Below, one piece after another: positions 1-8,225 of a stretch of 31,563 nt of DNA. The position numbers were made by a program, and so were the translations under genes. Source of the stretch: Prevotellaceae bacterium UBA6417. GTDB taxonomy: Bacteria; Bacteroidota; Bacteroidia; Bacteroidales; Bacteroidaceae. Every line of letters starts with the position of its first letter. The stretch's first letter is position 1. Under the pieces are notes generated by a model. The model was not told where the DNA came from, did not search any database, and was given only the letters and a program-made list of their open reading frames with translations. The stretch is taken from contig DJPH01000022.1 of the NCBI GenBank assembly GCA_002439755.1, forward strand, positions 1 to 31,563, given 5' to 3'.

Positions 1-322
1 CATTTATCGGATGAACCAAAAAATAGTTACCAATGCGTCAGTGCCGCCTACTTGTAGCAATGGAGCATTGGACGATATCAATAAAGAGACATGCATCCTT
101 TAGGTGTCTACCGAGAATATAGATGTATACAAGGCTTCCACGCCATGGAATGAGTTTTTCAAGATTAGCTCCATTGAAACGGGCATAGAAGGCACAGCAT
201 TTGATGGCATTACGGAAACGGAACATTTCACCATTGGTGGAACAAAGCTTAATACTCCCCAAAAGGGGATCAACATTGTTCGTATGAGTGACGGAACAAC
301 GCGCAAGGTGCTGACGAAATAG
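1..322 (+). pseudogene. BspA-like leucine-rich-repeat surface protein, C-terminal remnant with in-frame stop
   Basis: Read in frame from position 2, the sequence gives the end of a BspA-type protein: a repeat tail, a CxL-Y-V-type strand, then YKASTPWNEFF and a tail ending KGINIVRMSDGTTRKVLTK. The tail resembles the one at the other end of the window (KGINIIRMSDGTVKKVIVK). At 101-103 a TAG sits where the right-end copy has the Tyr of its ECTLYVP motif, so one base change from TAT or TAC explains it. A GTG at 104 gives a 72-codon downstream frame, but this is unlikely to be a gene start. The family consists of exported adhesins; the tail looks like a type IX secretion sorting domain, which is inference. 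The 5' end lies outside the window. The alternative is a sequencing error at one base. Confidence 0.7.
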
Positions 323-452
323 CGGCGAGAGCTGTTCGCTAAACCTTTTTCCGCGGGTGATAATTTCAGTGTGGTTTTCAGAAAAGGAGCCGTTTCGGGG
401 AGCTTTATCCGAAAAAGTCTGTCAGGCTGTATATTGACTACTGAAAAACAGC

Positions 453-460
453 TATCTTTG
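453..460 (+). promoter_or_regulatory. Bacteroidetes -7 box (TATCTTTG) for the GH31 gene
   Basis: TATCTTTG matches TAnnTTTG exactly. No clear -33 TTTG lies at the usual 19-21 nt spacing; the nearest candidate, a TTG at 434-436, is 16 nt away. The box ends 2 nt before the ATG at 463, so either that ATG is not the translation start or the box is fortuitous. Confidence 0.5.
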
Positions 461-462
461 CG

Positions 463-3400
463 ATGAAAATTTTATCGGCAAGTTTCTTTGATATGCTTAT
501 GAATCATATGTGTAGTTTTTTTCAAGCGCTGACGGCAAGTATTATAATGTTGTTGGCCGGCTGCATGCAGACAGCATCGGCCAAAAGTGCAGACAATGGC
601 GATATTTCGTCGGACAAAGGGGGAGTGGCGTTGAAGTTTGATGACGGGAGCATCCGTCGTGTGGATTTTTATGCCGACAATATTTTCCGTGTTTTCCAGG
701 ATGGCCATGGCGGGGCTTTTCGTGACCCCGAAGCCAGCCCAGAGGCTCGGATGCTGGTCGACAATCCGCGCAAGGAAACAAACAAGATTGACGTGAAGGC
801 TACCGACAATGGTTTTTTTGTGACTTCAAAACGGATACAGGTATGTTTCGACAAGATGAGCGGCCGCATGACGGTGAAAAATCTGAAAAGCGGCAGAATT
901 GTGTTGGCTGAGACGGCACCGCCGGTAATTGGCCCGAAGGAGTCGGGGCTGACGCTGCGCGAGAATCCCACTGAATATTTTTATGGTGGGGGTGTGCAGA
1001 ACGGGCGTTTTTCGCACAAGGGGCAGGTGATAAACATTGTCAATGAAAACAGCTGGACCGATGGTGGCGTTTGCTCGCCCTGTCCCTGGTATTGGTCAAC
1101 GGCCGGCTACGGCATCCTGTTTTATACGTTTTCGCCGGGGTCGTATGATTTCGGAGCGAAGCATAAGGGTGAGGTACACCTCAGTCACCGGACGGACTAT
1201 CTGGACTTTTTTGTGATGGTGGATGACGGGGCCACGGCTTTGCTGCGCGACTATTACCAACTGACGGGAAATCCTGTGTTGCTGCCCAAGTTCGGGTTTT
1301 ATGAAGGCCATTTGAATGCCTATAACCGCGATTATTGGAAGGAGACAGACAAAGGAGGTGTACTTTTTGAGGACGGCAAGCACTATGTGGAGAGCCAGAA
1401 AGACAACGGCGGCACAAAGGAGTCGCTGAATGGCGAAAAGCAAAATTACCAGTTTTCTGCACGGGCGGTGATAGATAGGTATAAGGCTCACGACCTGCCT
1501 CTCGGCTGGATTTTGCCGAACGACGGCTATGGTGCCGGCTACGGACAGACGTCTACGCTCGACGGCAACATTGCCAATCTGAAGGATTTTGGCGATTATG
1601 CCCGCAAAAACGGTGTTGAAATAGGGCTTTGGACGCAGTCGGATCTTCATCCGGTGGATACCATTCCCGCTTTGCTTCAGCGCGACATTGTGAAGGAAAT
1701 CGCCGTTTCGGGTGTGCGCCTGCTCAAGACGGATGTTGCCTGGGTGGGAGCCGGCTATTCGTTTGGTCTGAACGGCATATCTGATGCTGCCAATCTGATG
1801 ACGAAGTATGGCGATGATGCCCGTCCGTTTATCATCACCCTTGACGGGTGGGCCGGAACGCAAAGATATGCCGGAGTATGGTCGGGCGACCAGACCGGCG
1901 GTAAATGGGAATACATACGTTTTCATATTCCTACCTATATTGGTGCCGGCCTGGCGGGAATGCCAAACATTACAAGCGATATGGACGGTATTTTCGGAGG
2001 AAAAGACCCGATTGTGAATATCCGCGATTTCCAATGGAAAACGTTTACACCCATGCAGCTCAACATGGACGGCTGGGGCAGCAACGAAAAATATCCCCAA
2101 GCCCTGGGCGAACCGGCAACGAGCATCAACCGCAATTATCTGAAACTTAAATCGGCTCTTTTGCCTTATTTTTACAGCGTGGCCCATGTGGCGGTCGACA
2201 GTCTGCCGATGATGCGCGCCATGTTTCTTGAGGAACCCAACAGGTTTACGTTGGGGACGGCCACAAGGTATCAGTTCATGGCCGGCCCGTGGTTTCTCGT
2301 TGCGCCCGTCTATCAGGCTACGGCGGCTGATGCGGAAGGCAACGACATCCGCAACGGCATCTATCTGCCCCGCGGACGTTGGATAGACTATCATAGCGGT
2401 GAAGCCTACGAAGGTGGAGTGGTTCTTAATAATTATGCAGCTCCTTTGTGGAAACTTCCGGTATTTGTCAAATCGGGCGCAATTATCCCCATGACTGCCC
2501 CCAACAACAATCCATCGGAGATTGACAGCCGTTTGCGCATCTATGAGCTTTATCCCGATGGCAACACCGAATTTACAGAGTATGATGACGACGGCCGTAC
2601 TCAGACATACTTGAAAGGCGAAAGCGTGAAAACGCATTTGTCGAGTTCGGTAAGGAAAGATGTAGTCACGTTTCGCATCTCGGCTTCGGAAGGCCGTTTC
2701 AACGGATTGGAAAAAGACAAGCGTACGCTTCTCCGTGTCAATGTGGCTCATCCGCTGAAAGGCATAAAGGTAAAAGTGGGCAAGCGCAATGTTAAACTGC
2801 AAAAGGCTGCGACCCGCGAAGACTTCGATAAGGCCGAGGCCGCATACTATTATGATGCAGCTCCCGAGCTCAACCTTTTCTCCACTCCCGGAAGCGAAGC
2901 CTCTCATGTCAGCATCAAGAAAAATCCGCAAGTGCTTGTAAAGATACCGTCAACGGATGTTACCGCGAATGATATCGTGGTGACAATGAAAGGCTATAGT
3001 TTTGACCGGCGAAATCTGCTGGCAGCTCACAAGGGGGCTCTGTCTAAACCATCCGACGTTACCGTGACCCAAGAAAATCGCAAGCCCTACAGTTTGGTTC
3101 CATCGTGGCGAAAAGTGGATGGCGCAGACTATTATGAAATTCTTTATGACAGTATGGTATACACCGGCATATGGCAGAATAGCTTGGAATTTGCCGATTT
3201 GCAACCTAATACCGAATACAGTTTCAGCGTGCGGGCAGTCAATGGTGACGGACATTCGGACTGGACGGAATTCAAGACGAAGACAAGCGAGAACCCCTTG
3301 GAATTTGCCATCAAGGGTATAACGGCTTTCTGTACAGCCGCCGACCAGCCCGGTAACGGCATTAAGAAATTGTTTGACTGGGATGACCAAAGCATGTGGC

Positions 3401-4317
3401 ATACCAAGTGGGGAACACAGGCAGTACCATTTGAGATAGTGATCGACCTGCATTCGGTCAACACTCTTGATAAGATGGTTTATATCCCTCGCCAGGTGGG
3501 AGCCAATGGCATGATAATGTCCGCTCATGTGGCATGCAGCATGGACAAGAGCAGCTGGACGGATGCCGGCAGGATAGAATGGGCAATGGATGCCGGCCAT
3601 AAGACGTTTGTTTTCCAAAGCCATCCCACAGCACGCTATATCCGCATAAAAGTGGAAAAAGGCTACGGCGGATTCGGATCCGGACAGGAATTGTATGTAT
3701 TCAAGGCAAAAGGCACACCGAGCTATATACCGGGCGACATCAACAACGACGGCCAGCTGGATGAAAACGACCTGACGTCATATCTGAATTATACGGGCTT
3801 GCGCCAAGGCGACAAAGACTTTGAAGGCTATATAAGCAAAGGAGATATAAATGGCAATGGACTGATTGATGCCTATGACATTTCGAATGTGGCGGTTGAA
3901 TTGGACGAACCTGCCCGTCAGGAGGTCGGCAGGGCAGTTGCAGGAAAGCTTTTGCTCGTTCCAGATAAAAAGTCGTATGAAGTAGGTGATACGGCCGAAA
4001 TCACTGTGCGTGGATTGGGGTTGCAGGCCGTTAACGCTCTAAGTTTTGCCTTGGCCTACGTGCCGACAGAATATGAGTTTGTGTCGGTAAAGCCGATAGC
4101 ACTCCGTGAAATGCGTAATTTCACCAACGACCGCCTTCATTCAAACGGGCAGAAAAGCGTGTATCCTACCTTTATAAATATAGGCAACAAGCCTTTGCTT
4201 GAAGGGACAGGCGATTTGTTTGTCTTGCGCTTCAAGGTCAAGAAAGCCGGTGCTTTCGGACCGAAAATGACAGACGGCATACTTGTTGATAGAAGTCTGC
4301 AAAAATCAGAATTTTGA
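463..4317 (+). CDS. GH31 glycoside hydrolase lipoprotein (probable alpha-N-acetylgalactosaminidase type) with FN3, F5/8C, dockerin-like and cohesin-like modules
   Basis: Up to 1,284 residues. An N-terminal lipoprotein signal ends in LLAGC (Cys34). The GH31 catalytic region spans about residues 170-680. The likely nucleophile is Asp424 in LLKTDVAWVGAGYSF and the likely acid/base is Asp476 in WSGDQTGG. From memory, these signatures and the YFYGGGVQNGRFSHKG segment resemble GH31 enzymes that remove alpha-linked GalNAc from mucin-type glycans more than ordinary alpha-glucosidases; substrate is inferred. Downstream are a DUF5110-like beta domain (about 680-760), FN3 (about 861-942), F5/8C or CBM32-like (about 950-1080), two dockerin-like calcium loops (GDINNDGQLDENDL at 1091; GDINGNGLIDAYDI at 1127) and a cohesin-like beta domain (about 1160-1265). 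ATGs at 463, 493, 499 and 508 are possible starts. The -7 box ending at 460 favours a later one, but Lys2 of the 463 start suits a signal peptide, so 463 is kept. Confidence 0.9.
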   Translation: MKILSASFFDMLMNHMCSFFQALTASIIMLLAGCMQTASAKSADNGDISSDKGGVALKFDDGSIRRVDFYADNIFRVFQDGHGGAFRDPEASPEARMLVDNPRKETNKIDVKATDNGFFVTSKRIQVCFDKMSGRMTVKNLKSGRIVLAETAPPVIGPKESGLTLRENPTEYFYGGGVQNGRFSHKGQVINIVNENSWTDGGVCSPCPWYWSTAGYGILFYTFSPGSYDFGAKHKGEVHLSHRTDYLDFFVMVDDGATALLRDYYQLTGNPVLLPKFGFYEGHLNAYNRDYWKETDKGGVLFEDGKHYVESQKDNGGTKESLNGEKQNYQFSARAVIDRYKAHDLPLGWILPNDGYGAGYGQTSTLDGNIANLKDFGDYARKNGVEIGLWTQSDLHPVDTIPALLQRDIVKEIAVSGVRLLKTDVAWVGAGYSFGLNGISDAANLMTKYGDDARPFIITLDGWAGTQRYAGVWSGDQTGGKWEYIRFHIPTYIGAGLAGMPNITSDMDGIFGGKDPIVNIRDFQWKTFTPMQLNMDGWGSNEKYPQALGEPATSINRNYLKLKSALLPYFYSVAHVAVDSLPMMRAMFLEEPNRFTLGTATRYQFMAGPWFLVAPVYQATAADAEGNDIRNGIYLPRGRWIDYHSGEAYEGGVVLNNYAAPLWKLPVFVKSGAIIPMTAPNNNPSEIDSRLRIYELYPDGNTEFTEYDDDGRTQTYLKGESVKTHLSSSVRKDVVTFRISASEGRFNGLEKDKRTLLRVNVAHPLKGIKVKVGKRNVKLQKAATREDFDKAEAAYYYDAAPELNLFSTPGSEASHVSIKKNPQVLVKIPSTDVTANDIVVTMKGYSFDRRNLLAAHKGALSKPSDVTVTQENRKPYSLVPSWRKVDGADYYEILYDSMVYTGIWQNSLEFADLQPNTEYSFSVRAVNGDGHSDWTEFKTKTSENPLEFAIKGITAFCTAADQPGNGIKKLFDWDDQSMWHTKWGTQAVPFEIVIDLHSVNTLDKMVYIPRQVGANGMIMSAHVACSMDKSSWTDAGRIEWAMDAGHKTFVFQSHPTARYIRIKVEKGYGGFGSGQELYVFKAKGTPSYIPGDINNDGQLDENDLTSYLNYTGLRQGDKDFEGYISKGDINGNGLIDAYDISNVAVELDEPARQEVGRAVAGKLLLVPDKKSYEVGDTAEITVRGLGLQAVNALSFALAYVPTEYEFVSVKPIALREMRNFTNDRLHSNGQKSVYPTFINIGNKPLLEGTGDLFVLRFKVKKAGAFGPKMTDGILVDRSLQKSEF

Positions 4318-4366
4318 GTATGTAATTGCACATAAAGGCCTTTAATGTGAAAAATAAGTAATCATT

Positions 4367-4397
4367 TTTGGCAATTCGGTAGAAATTCGTAATTTTG
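4367..4397 (+). promoter_or_regulatory. Bacteroidetes promoter of the etfBA operon
   Basis: TTTG at 4367-4370 and TAATTTTG at 4390-4397 match the -33 and -7 consensus of the primary sigma factor exactly, with a 19-nt spacer. The box ends 70 nt upstream of the etfB ATG. Confidence 0.8.
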
Positions 4398-4467
4398 CCG
4401 GCCGTAAAGTGCTACTTTATATTGTTCATCAAGATTTAGGAAAACAATAAAATCAAAACAAGCAAAT

Positions 4468-5337
4468 ATGGGTTATAAGATAGTAGTTCTTGCCAAACAA
4501 GTTCCTGATACAAGGAATGTAGGCAAAGATGCGATGACTCCCGAAGGCACTGTGAATCGTGCAGCCCTTCCTGCCATTTTTAATCCAGAGGACTTGAACG
4601 CCCTGGAACAAGCATTGCGCATCAAAGAGCAGAATCCCGGCAGCACAGTAGGATTGCTGACAATGGGGCCTCCCCGTGCAGGTGAAATAATAAGGCAGGG
4701 CCTTTATCGTGGAGCGGATACAGGTTGGTTGCTTACTGACCGTCTTTTTGCCGGAGCCGACACCTTGGCAACTTCGTATGCCTTGGCAACTGCCATCAAG
4801 AAAATCGGAGATGTTGACATCGTGATAGGCGGCCGTCAGGCCATCGACGGTGATACAGCCCAGGTGGGTCCGCAAGTTGCTCAAAAACTCGGTTTGAATC
4901 AAGTGACTTATGCAGAAGAAATTTTGAAAATCGAGAATGGGATAGCAACAATACGTCGCCACATAGACGGTGGAGTAGAAACAGTGGAAGCACCGTTGCC
5001 CATCGTGATAACGGTTAATGGAAGCGCAGCCCCATGCCGGCCTTGCAATGCCAAATTGGTGATGAAATACAAACGTGCAACATGCCCCTCCGAGCGCAAA
5101 GGCGACGAACCCTGGAGTGCGTTGTATGCCGGACGTCCCTATCTGACATTGAACCAATGGAGTGTGGCCGATGTCGACGGTGACCCGAAACAATGTGGAT
5201 TGGCCGGTTCTCCGACAAAAGTAAAGGCCGTGCAAAACATCGCATTCCAGGCAAAAGAAAGCAAGACATTGACAGGAAGTGATGCAGATGTCGAAAGTTT
5301 GATAAAAGAATTGTTGGACGAAAAGATTATTGGCTGA
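4468..5337 (+). CDS. etfB: Electron transfer flavoprotein, beta subunit
   Basis: 289 residues, the full family length. It starts MGYKIVVLAKQVPDT and has the ETF adenine-nucleotide-alpha-hydrolase-like fold signatures, including NPEDLNALEQAL and GGRQAIDGDTAQVGPQ (residues 121-136). It pairs with EtfA to carry electrons between an acyl-CoA dehydrogenase and another redox partner in the cytoplasm. The IDGDTAQVGP form of the nucleotide-binding loop is, from memory, the one found in clostridial flavin-bifurcating ETFs, whereas mitochondrial-type EtfB has a DDD-type loop. The partner chemistry is therefore open. It is the first gene of a three-gene operon; the stop is 4 nt before the etfA ATG. Confidence 0.95.
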   Translation: MGYKIVVLAKQVPDTRNVGKDAMTPEGTVNRAALPAIFNPEDLNALEQALRIKEQNPGSTVGLLTMGPPRAGEIIRQGLYRGADTGWLLTDRLFAGADTLATSYALATAIKKIGDVDIVIGGRQAIDGDTAQVGPQVAQKLGLNQVTYAEEILKIENGIATIRRHIDGGVETVEAPLPIVITVNGSAAPCRPCNAKLVMKYKRATCPSERKGDEPWSALYAGRPYLTLNQWSVADVDGDPKQCGLAGSPTKVKAVQNIAFQAKESKTLTGSDADVESLIKELLDEKIIG

Positions 5338-5341
5338 TACT

Positions 5342-6364
5342 ATGAATAACGTATTTGTATATTGCGAGATAGAAGGCACGACGGTAGCAGAAGTGTCGCA
5401 AGAACTGCTGACAAAAGGCCGTAAGCTGGCCAATCAGCTCGGTGTGAAGCTTCACGCAGTTGTAGCCGGAACAGGCATAAAGGGAAAAGTGGAAAAACAG
5501 ATACTTCCTTACGGCGTAGACAAACTTTTCGTTTTTGATGCCGAGGGCTTGTTTCCTTATACGTCAGCACCGCATACAGACATCTTGGTGAACTTGTTCA
5601 AAGAAGAGAAACCGCAAATTTGTCTGATGGGCGCAACGGTGATAGGGCGCGACTTAGGGCCTCGTGTTTCCTCGTTTCTGACAAGCGGGCTTACCGCAGA
5701 TTGCACACAATTGGAAATCGGTTCTTACGATGACAATAAGACAGGAAAACATTATGACAGTCTGCTGTATCAGATACGCCCCGCTTTCGGAGGCAATATT
5801 GTTGCTACGATTGTGAACCCCGATCACCGTCCGCAGATGGCCACAGTGCGTAGCGGTGTAATGCAGAAACAAATTCTGGATGAAGCTTACAAAGGCGAAG
5901 TGGTAGTTTGCGATGTAGCCAAATATGTTCCGACAACAGATTTTGTCGTAAAGGTTATAGACCGCCATGTTGAAGCTGCGAAGCACAATCTGAAAGGAGC
6001 TCCCATAGTAGTGGCCGGTGGTTACGGAATGGGCAGCAAGGAAGGCTTTGACATGCTCTTCAAACTGGCAAAGGAGCTTCATGGCGAAGTAGGAGCCAGC
6101 CGCGCTGCCGTTGATGCCGGTTTTGTTGATTCCGACCGTCAAATCGGCCAAACGGGTGTTACGGTTCATCCCAAAGTATATATCGCTTGCGGCATTTCCG
6201 GGCAGATTCAACATATAGCGGGCATGCAAGACAGTGGTATCATTATATCAGTGAATAACGACCCGGAGGCACCCATCAATAAAATTGCCGATTATGTAAT
6301 TGTCGGAACTGTTGAAGAGGTCGTTCCTAAACTAATCAAGTATTACAAGCAAAACAGCAAATAA
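5342..6364 (+). CDS. etfA: Electron transfer flavoprotein, alpha subunit
   Basis: 340 residues from the ATG at 5342 (MNNVFVYCEIEGTTVAEVS). An upstream TTG at 5330 would overlap etfB and is not needed. The C-terminal FAD-binding domain is complete: PIVVAGGYGMGSKEGF, GASRAAVDAGFVDSDRQIGQTG, then CGISGQIQHIAGM and IISVNNDPEAPI, the canonical EtfA FAD motifs. The N-terminal domain pairs with EtfB. It lies 4 nt after etfB and 2 nt before the acyl-CoA dehydrogenase gene, so the three products almost certainly act together in electron transfer to or from an acyl-CoA substrate. Confidence 0.95.
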   Translation: MNNVFVYCEIEGTTVAEVSQELLTKGRKLANQLGVKLHAVVAGTGIKGKVEKQILPYGVDKLFVFDAEGLFPYTSAPHTDILVNLFKEEKPQICLMGATVIGRDLGPRVSSFLTSGLTADCTQLEIGSYDDNKTGKHYDSLLYQIRPAFGGNIVATIVNPDHRPQMATVRSGVMQKQILDEAYKGEVVVCDVAKYVPTTDFVVKVIDRHVEAAKHNLKGAPIVVAGGYGMGSKEGFDMLFKLAKELHGEVGASRAAVDAGFVDSDRQIGQTGVTVHPKVYIACGISGQIQHIAGMQDSGIIISVNNDPEAPINKIADYVIVGTVEEVVPKLIKYYKQNSK

Positions 6365-6366
6365 TC

Positions 6367-8076
6367 ATGGCAAACTATTATACAGATCACCCGGAATTGG
6401 AATTTCACCTTCATCATCCGCTGATGGAGAAAATAGTCGAGCTGAAAGAGCGCGGCTATGCAGACAAAGACAAGTTTGACGATGCTCCTGTTGACTATGA
6501 TGACGCCATTGAAAACTATAAGCGCATCCTTGACATCACAGGTGATATTGCAGCCAATGTAATAGAACCGAATTCCGAGAGCGTAGATCTTGAGGGGCCC
6601 CATCTCGAAAACGGCCGCATGATTTATGCTTCAAAAACATACGAGAATCTGGATGTAACGCGCAAGGCCGGTTTATGGGGCATCAGCATGCCTCGCCGCT
6701 ATGGCGGTTTGAACTTGCCCAATGTTACGTTTTCTATGCTTTCCGAAGTTATCTCGGCAGCCGATGCCGGTTTTCAGAACGTATGGTCGCTCCAGTCTTG
6801 TATCGATACGCTTTATGAATTCGGTTCGGAAGAGCAGAGAGCCAAATATATCCCTCGCATTTGTGCCGGTGAAACCATGAGTATGGACCTTACCGAGCCT
6901 GATGCCGGTTCAGACCTTCAGCGTGTCATGTTGAAAGCCACCTATTCAGAAGAAGACGGATGCTGGTTGCTGAATGGTGTGAAGCGCTTCATCACAAATG
7001 GTGATTCAGACATACATCTGGTGTTGGCTCGTAGTGAGGAAGGCACCAAAGACGGACGTGGATTGTCCATGTTTATCTATGACAAGCGCCAGGGAGGTGT
7101 CAATGTACGCCACATTGAGCATAAGCTGGGTATTCACGGCAGTCCTACTTGCGAACTTACCTATAAGAATGCCAAGGCCGAATTGTGCGGAAGCACACGT
7201 ATGGGCTTGATCAAGTATGTGATGGCATTGATGAATGGAGCCCGTCTTGGCATTGCCGCCCAAAGTGTAGGTGTTGAACAGGAAGCATATAATGTTGCCC
7301 TTGCCTATGCAAAGGAGCGTGCCCAGTTCGGACAGAAAATCGTTAATTTTCCCGCTGTTTACGAGATATTGGCTACGATGAAAGCCAAACTTGATGCCGG
7401 ACGTTCGTTGCTTTATCAGACAGCACGCTATGTCGACATTTATAAAGCTCTTGAGGATATACAGCGTGAGCGTAAGCTGACACCCGAAGAGCGTCAGGAG
7501 TTGAAGAAATACATTCGTTATTCCGATGCTTTCACTCCGCTTGCGAAAGGCATGAATTCAGAATATGCCAACCAGAATGCCTATGATGCAATTTCCGTTC
7601 ATGGCGGTTCGGGCTTCATTATGGAGTATAAGTGCCAGCGCTTGTATCGTGATGCGCGCATATTCTCCATTTATGAAGGCACAACGCAACTCCAGGTCGT
7701 TGCTGCCATCCGTTTTGTCACCAACGGAACTTATCTTACCATTATCAAAGAAATGCTTCAAAACAGTGTGGCCGACGATTTGAAAGCTTATAAAACCCGC
7801 GTTGAAGCTCTTGTTTCACAGTATGAATCTGTCTTGGATGCATTGAAAGCCGATACCGAGCAAGAAAAGCACGACTTCATTGCCCGCCACTTATATGAAA
7901 TGACAGCCGACATCGTCATGTCGTTGTTAATATTGGATGATGCTACGCGTTCGCCTGAACTTTTTGGCAAAAGTGCGCGTAATTATGTGCGCTATGCCGA
8001 GGCCGATTTTGCAAAACATGCTTTGTTTGTGGCAAATGCCAAGGCTGAAGATCTGGCAGACTACCGTCAGGTATAA
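6367..8076 (+). CDS. Acyl-CoA dehydrogenase family protein (long form)
   Basis: 569 residues, much longer than the roughly 380 of short-chain acyl-CoA dehydrogenases. N-terminal helical, middle beta (MDLTEPDAGSDLQ at about 173-185; GVKRFITNG at about 204-212) and C-terminal helical domains are all recognisable. The catalytic base should be Glu437 in IFSIYEGTTQLQ. The extra length comes from an N-terminal extension, a charged insert around residues 360-385 (ERKLTPEERQELKK) and a C-terminal helical extension of over 100 residues. FAD-dependent alpha,beta-oxidation of an acyl-CoA, or the reverse enoyl-CoA reduction, is expected, with EtfAB from the same operon as partner. The chain length of the substrate cannot be read from sequence. 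It is the last gene of the operon and is followed by a strong hairpin. Confidence 0.93.
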   Translation: MANYYTDHPELEFHLHHPLMEKIVELKERGYADKDKFDDAPVDYDDAIENYKRILDITGDIAANVIEPNSESVDLEGPHLENGRMIYASKTYENLDVTRKAGLWGISMPRRYGGLNLPNVTFSMLSEVISAADAGFQNVWSLQSCIDTLYEFGSEEQRAKYIPRICAGETMSMDLTEPDAGSDLQRVMLKATYSEEDGCWLLNGVKRFITNGDSDIHLVLARSEEGTKDGRGLSMFIYDKRQGGVNVRHIEHKLGIHGSPTCELTYKNAKAELCGSTRMGLIKYVMALMNGARLGIAAQSVGVEQEAYNVALAYAKERAQFGQKIVNFPAVYEILATMKAKLDAGRSLLYQTARYVDIYKALEDIQRERKLTPEERQELKKYIRYSDAFTPLAKGMNSEYANQNAYDAISVHGGSGFIMEYKCQRLYRDARIFSIYEGTTQLQVVAAIRFVTNGTYLTIIKEMLQNSVADDLKAYKTRVEALVSQYESVLDALKADTEQEKHDFIARHLYEMTADIVMSLLILDDATRSPELFGKSARNYVRYAEADFAKHALFVANAKAEDLADYRQV

Positions 8077-8111
8077 TTTTACAGCTTAGGCATAACGTCA
8101 TAGTTCCCTGT

Positions 8112-8149
8112 CAAAGGTCCGCTAATCGTTACTGATTGGCGGACCTTTG
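8112..8149 (+). terminator. Intrinsic terminator of the etf operon
   Basis: A 16-bp stem with one G.U pair: arms 8112-8127 and 8134-8149, with a 6-nt loop. It lies 35 nt after the acyl-CoA dehydrogenase stop. Only a short CTTT follows the stem. Confidence 0.75.
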
Positions 8150-8194
8150 CTTTAAAATGTTAGCATTTTGTCATTTCAAGACATTGAAAAGTAG

Positions 8195-8202
8195 TATATT
8201 TG
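8195..8202 (+). promoter_or_regulatory. Bacteroidetes -7 box (TATATTTG) for cstA
   Basis: An exact TAnnTTTG match 23 nt before the cstA ATG. The nearest TTTG upstream (8167-8170) has a 24-nt spacer, longer than usual, so the -33 element is uncertain. Confidence 0.6.
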
Positions 8203-8225
8203 CACGCGATAAAAGATAAGCGTAA

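Noticed and set aside
1096..2931. 611-codon open frame on the - strand
   Set aside because: It lies wholly inside the GH31 gene, antisense to it. The GH31 frame has clear domains and active-site motifs; the antisense product has none.
5330..5341. TTG start for etfA overlapping etfB
   Set aside because: The ATG at 5342 gives the standard EtfA N-terminus and a normal 4-nt gap.
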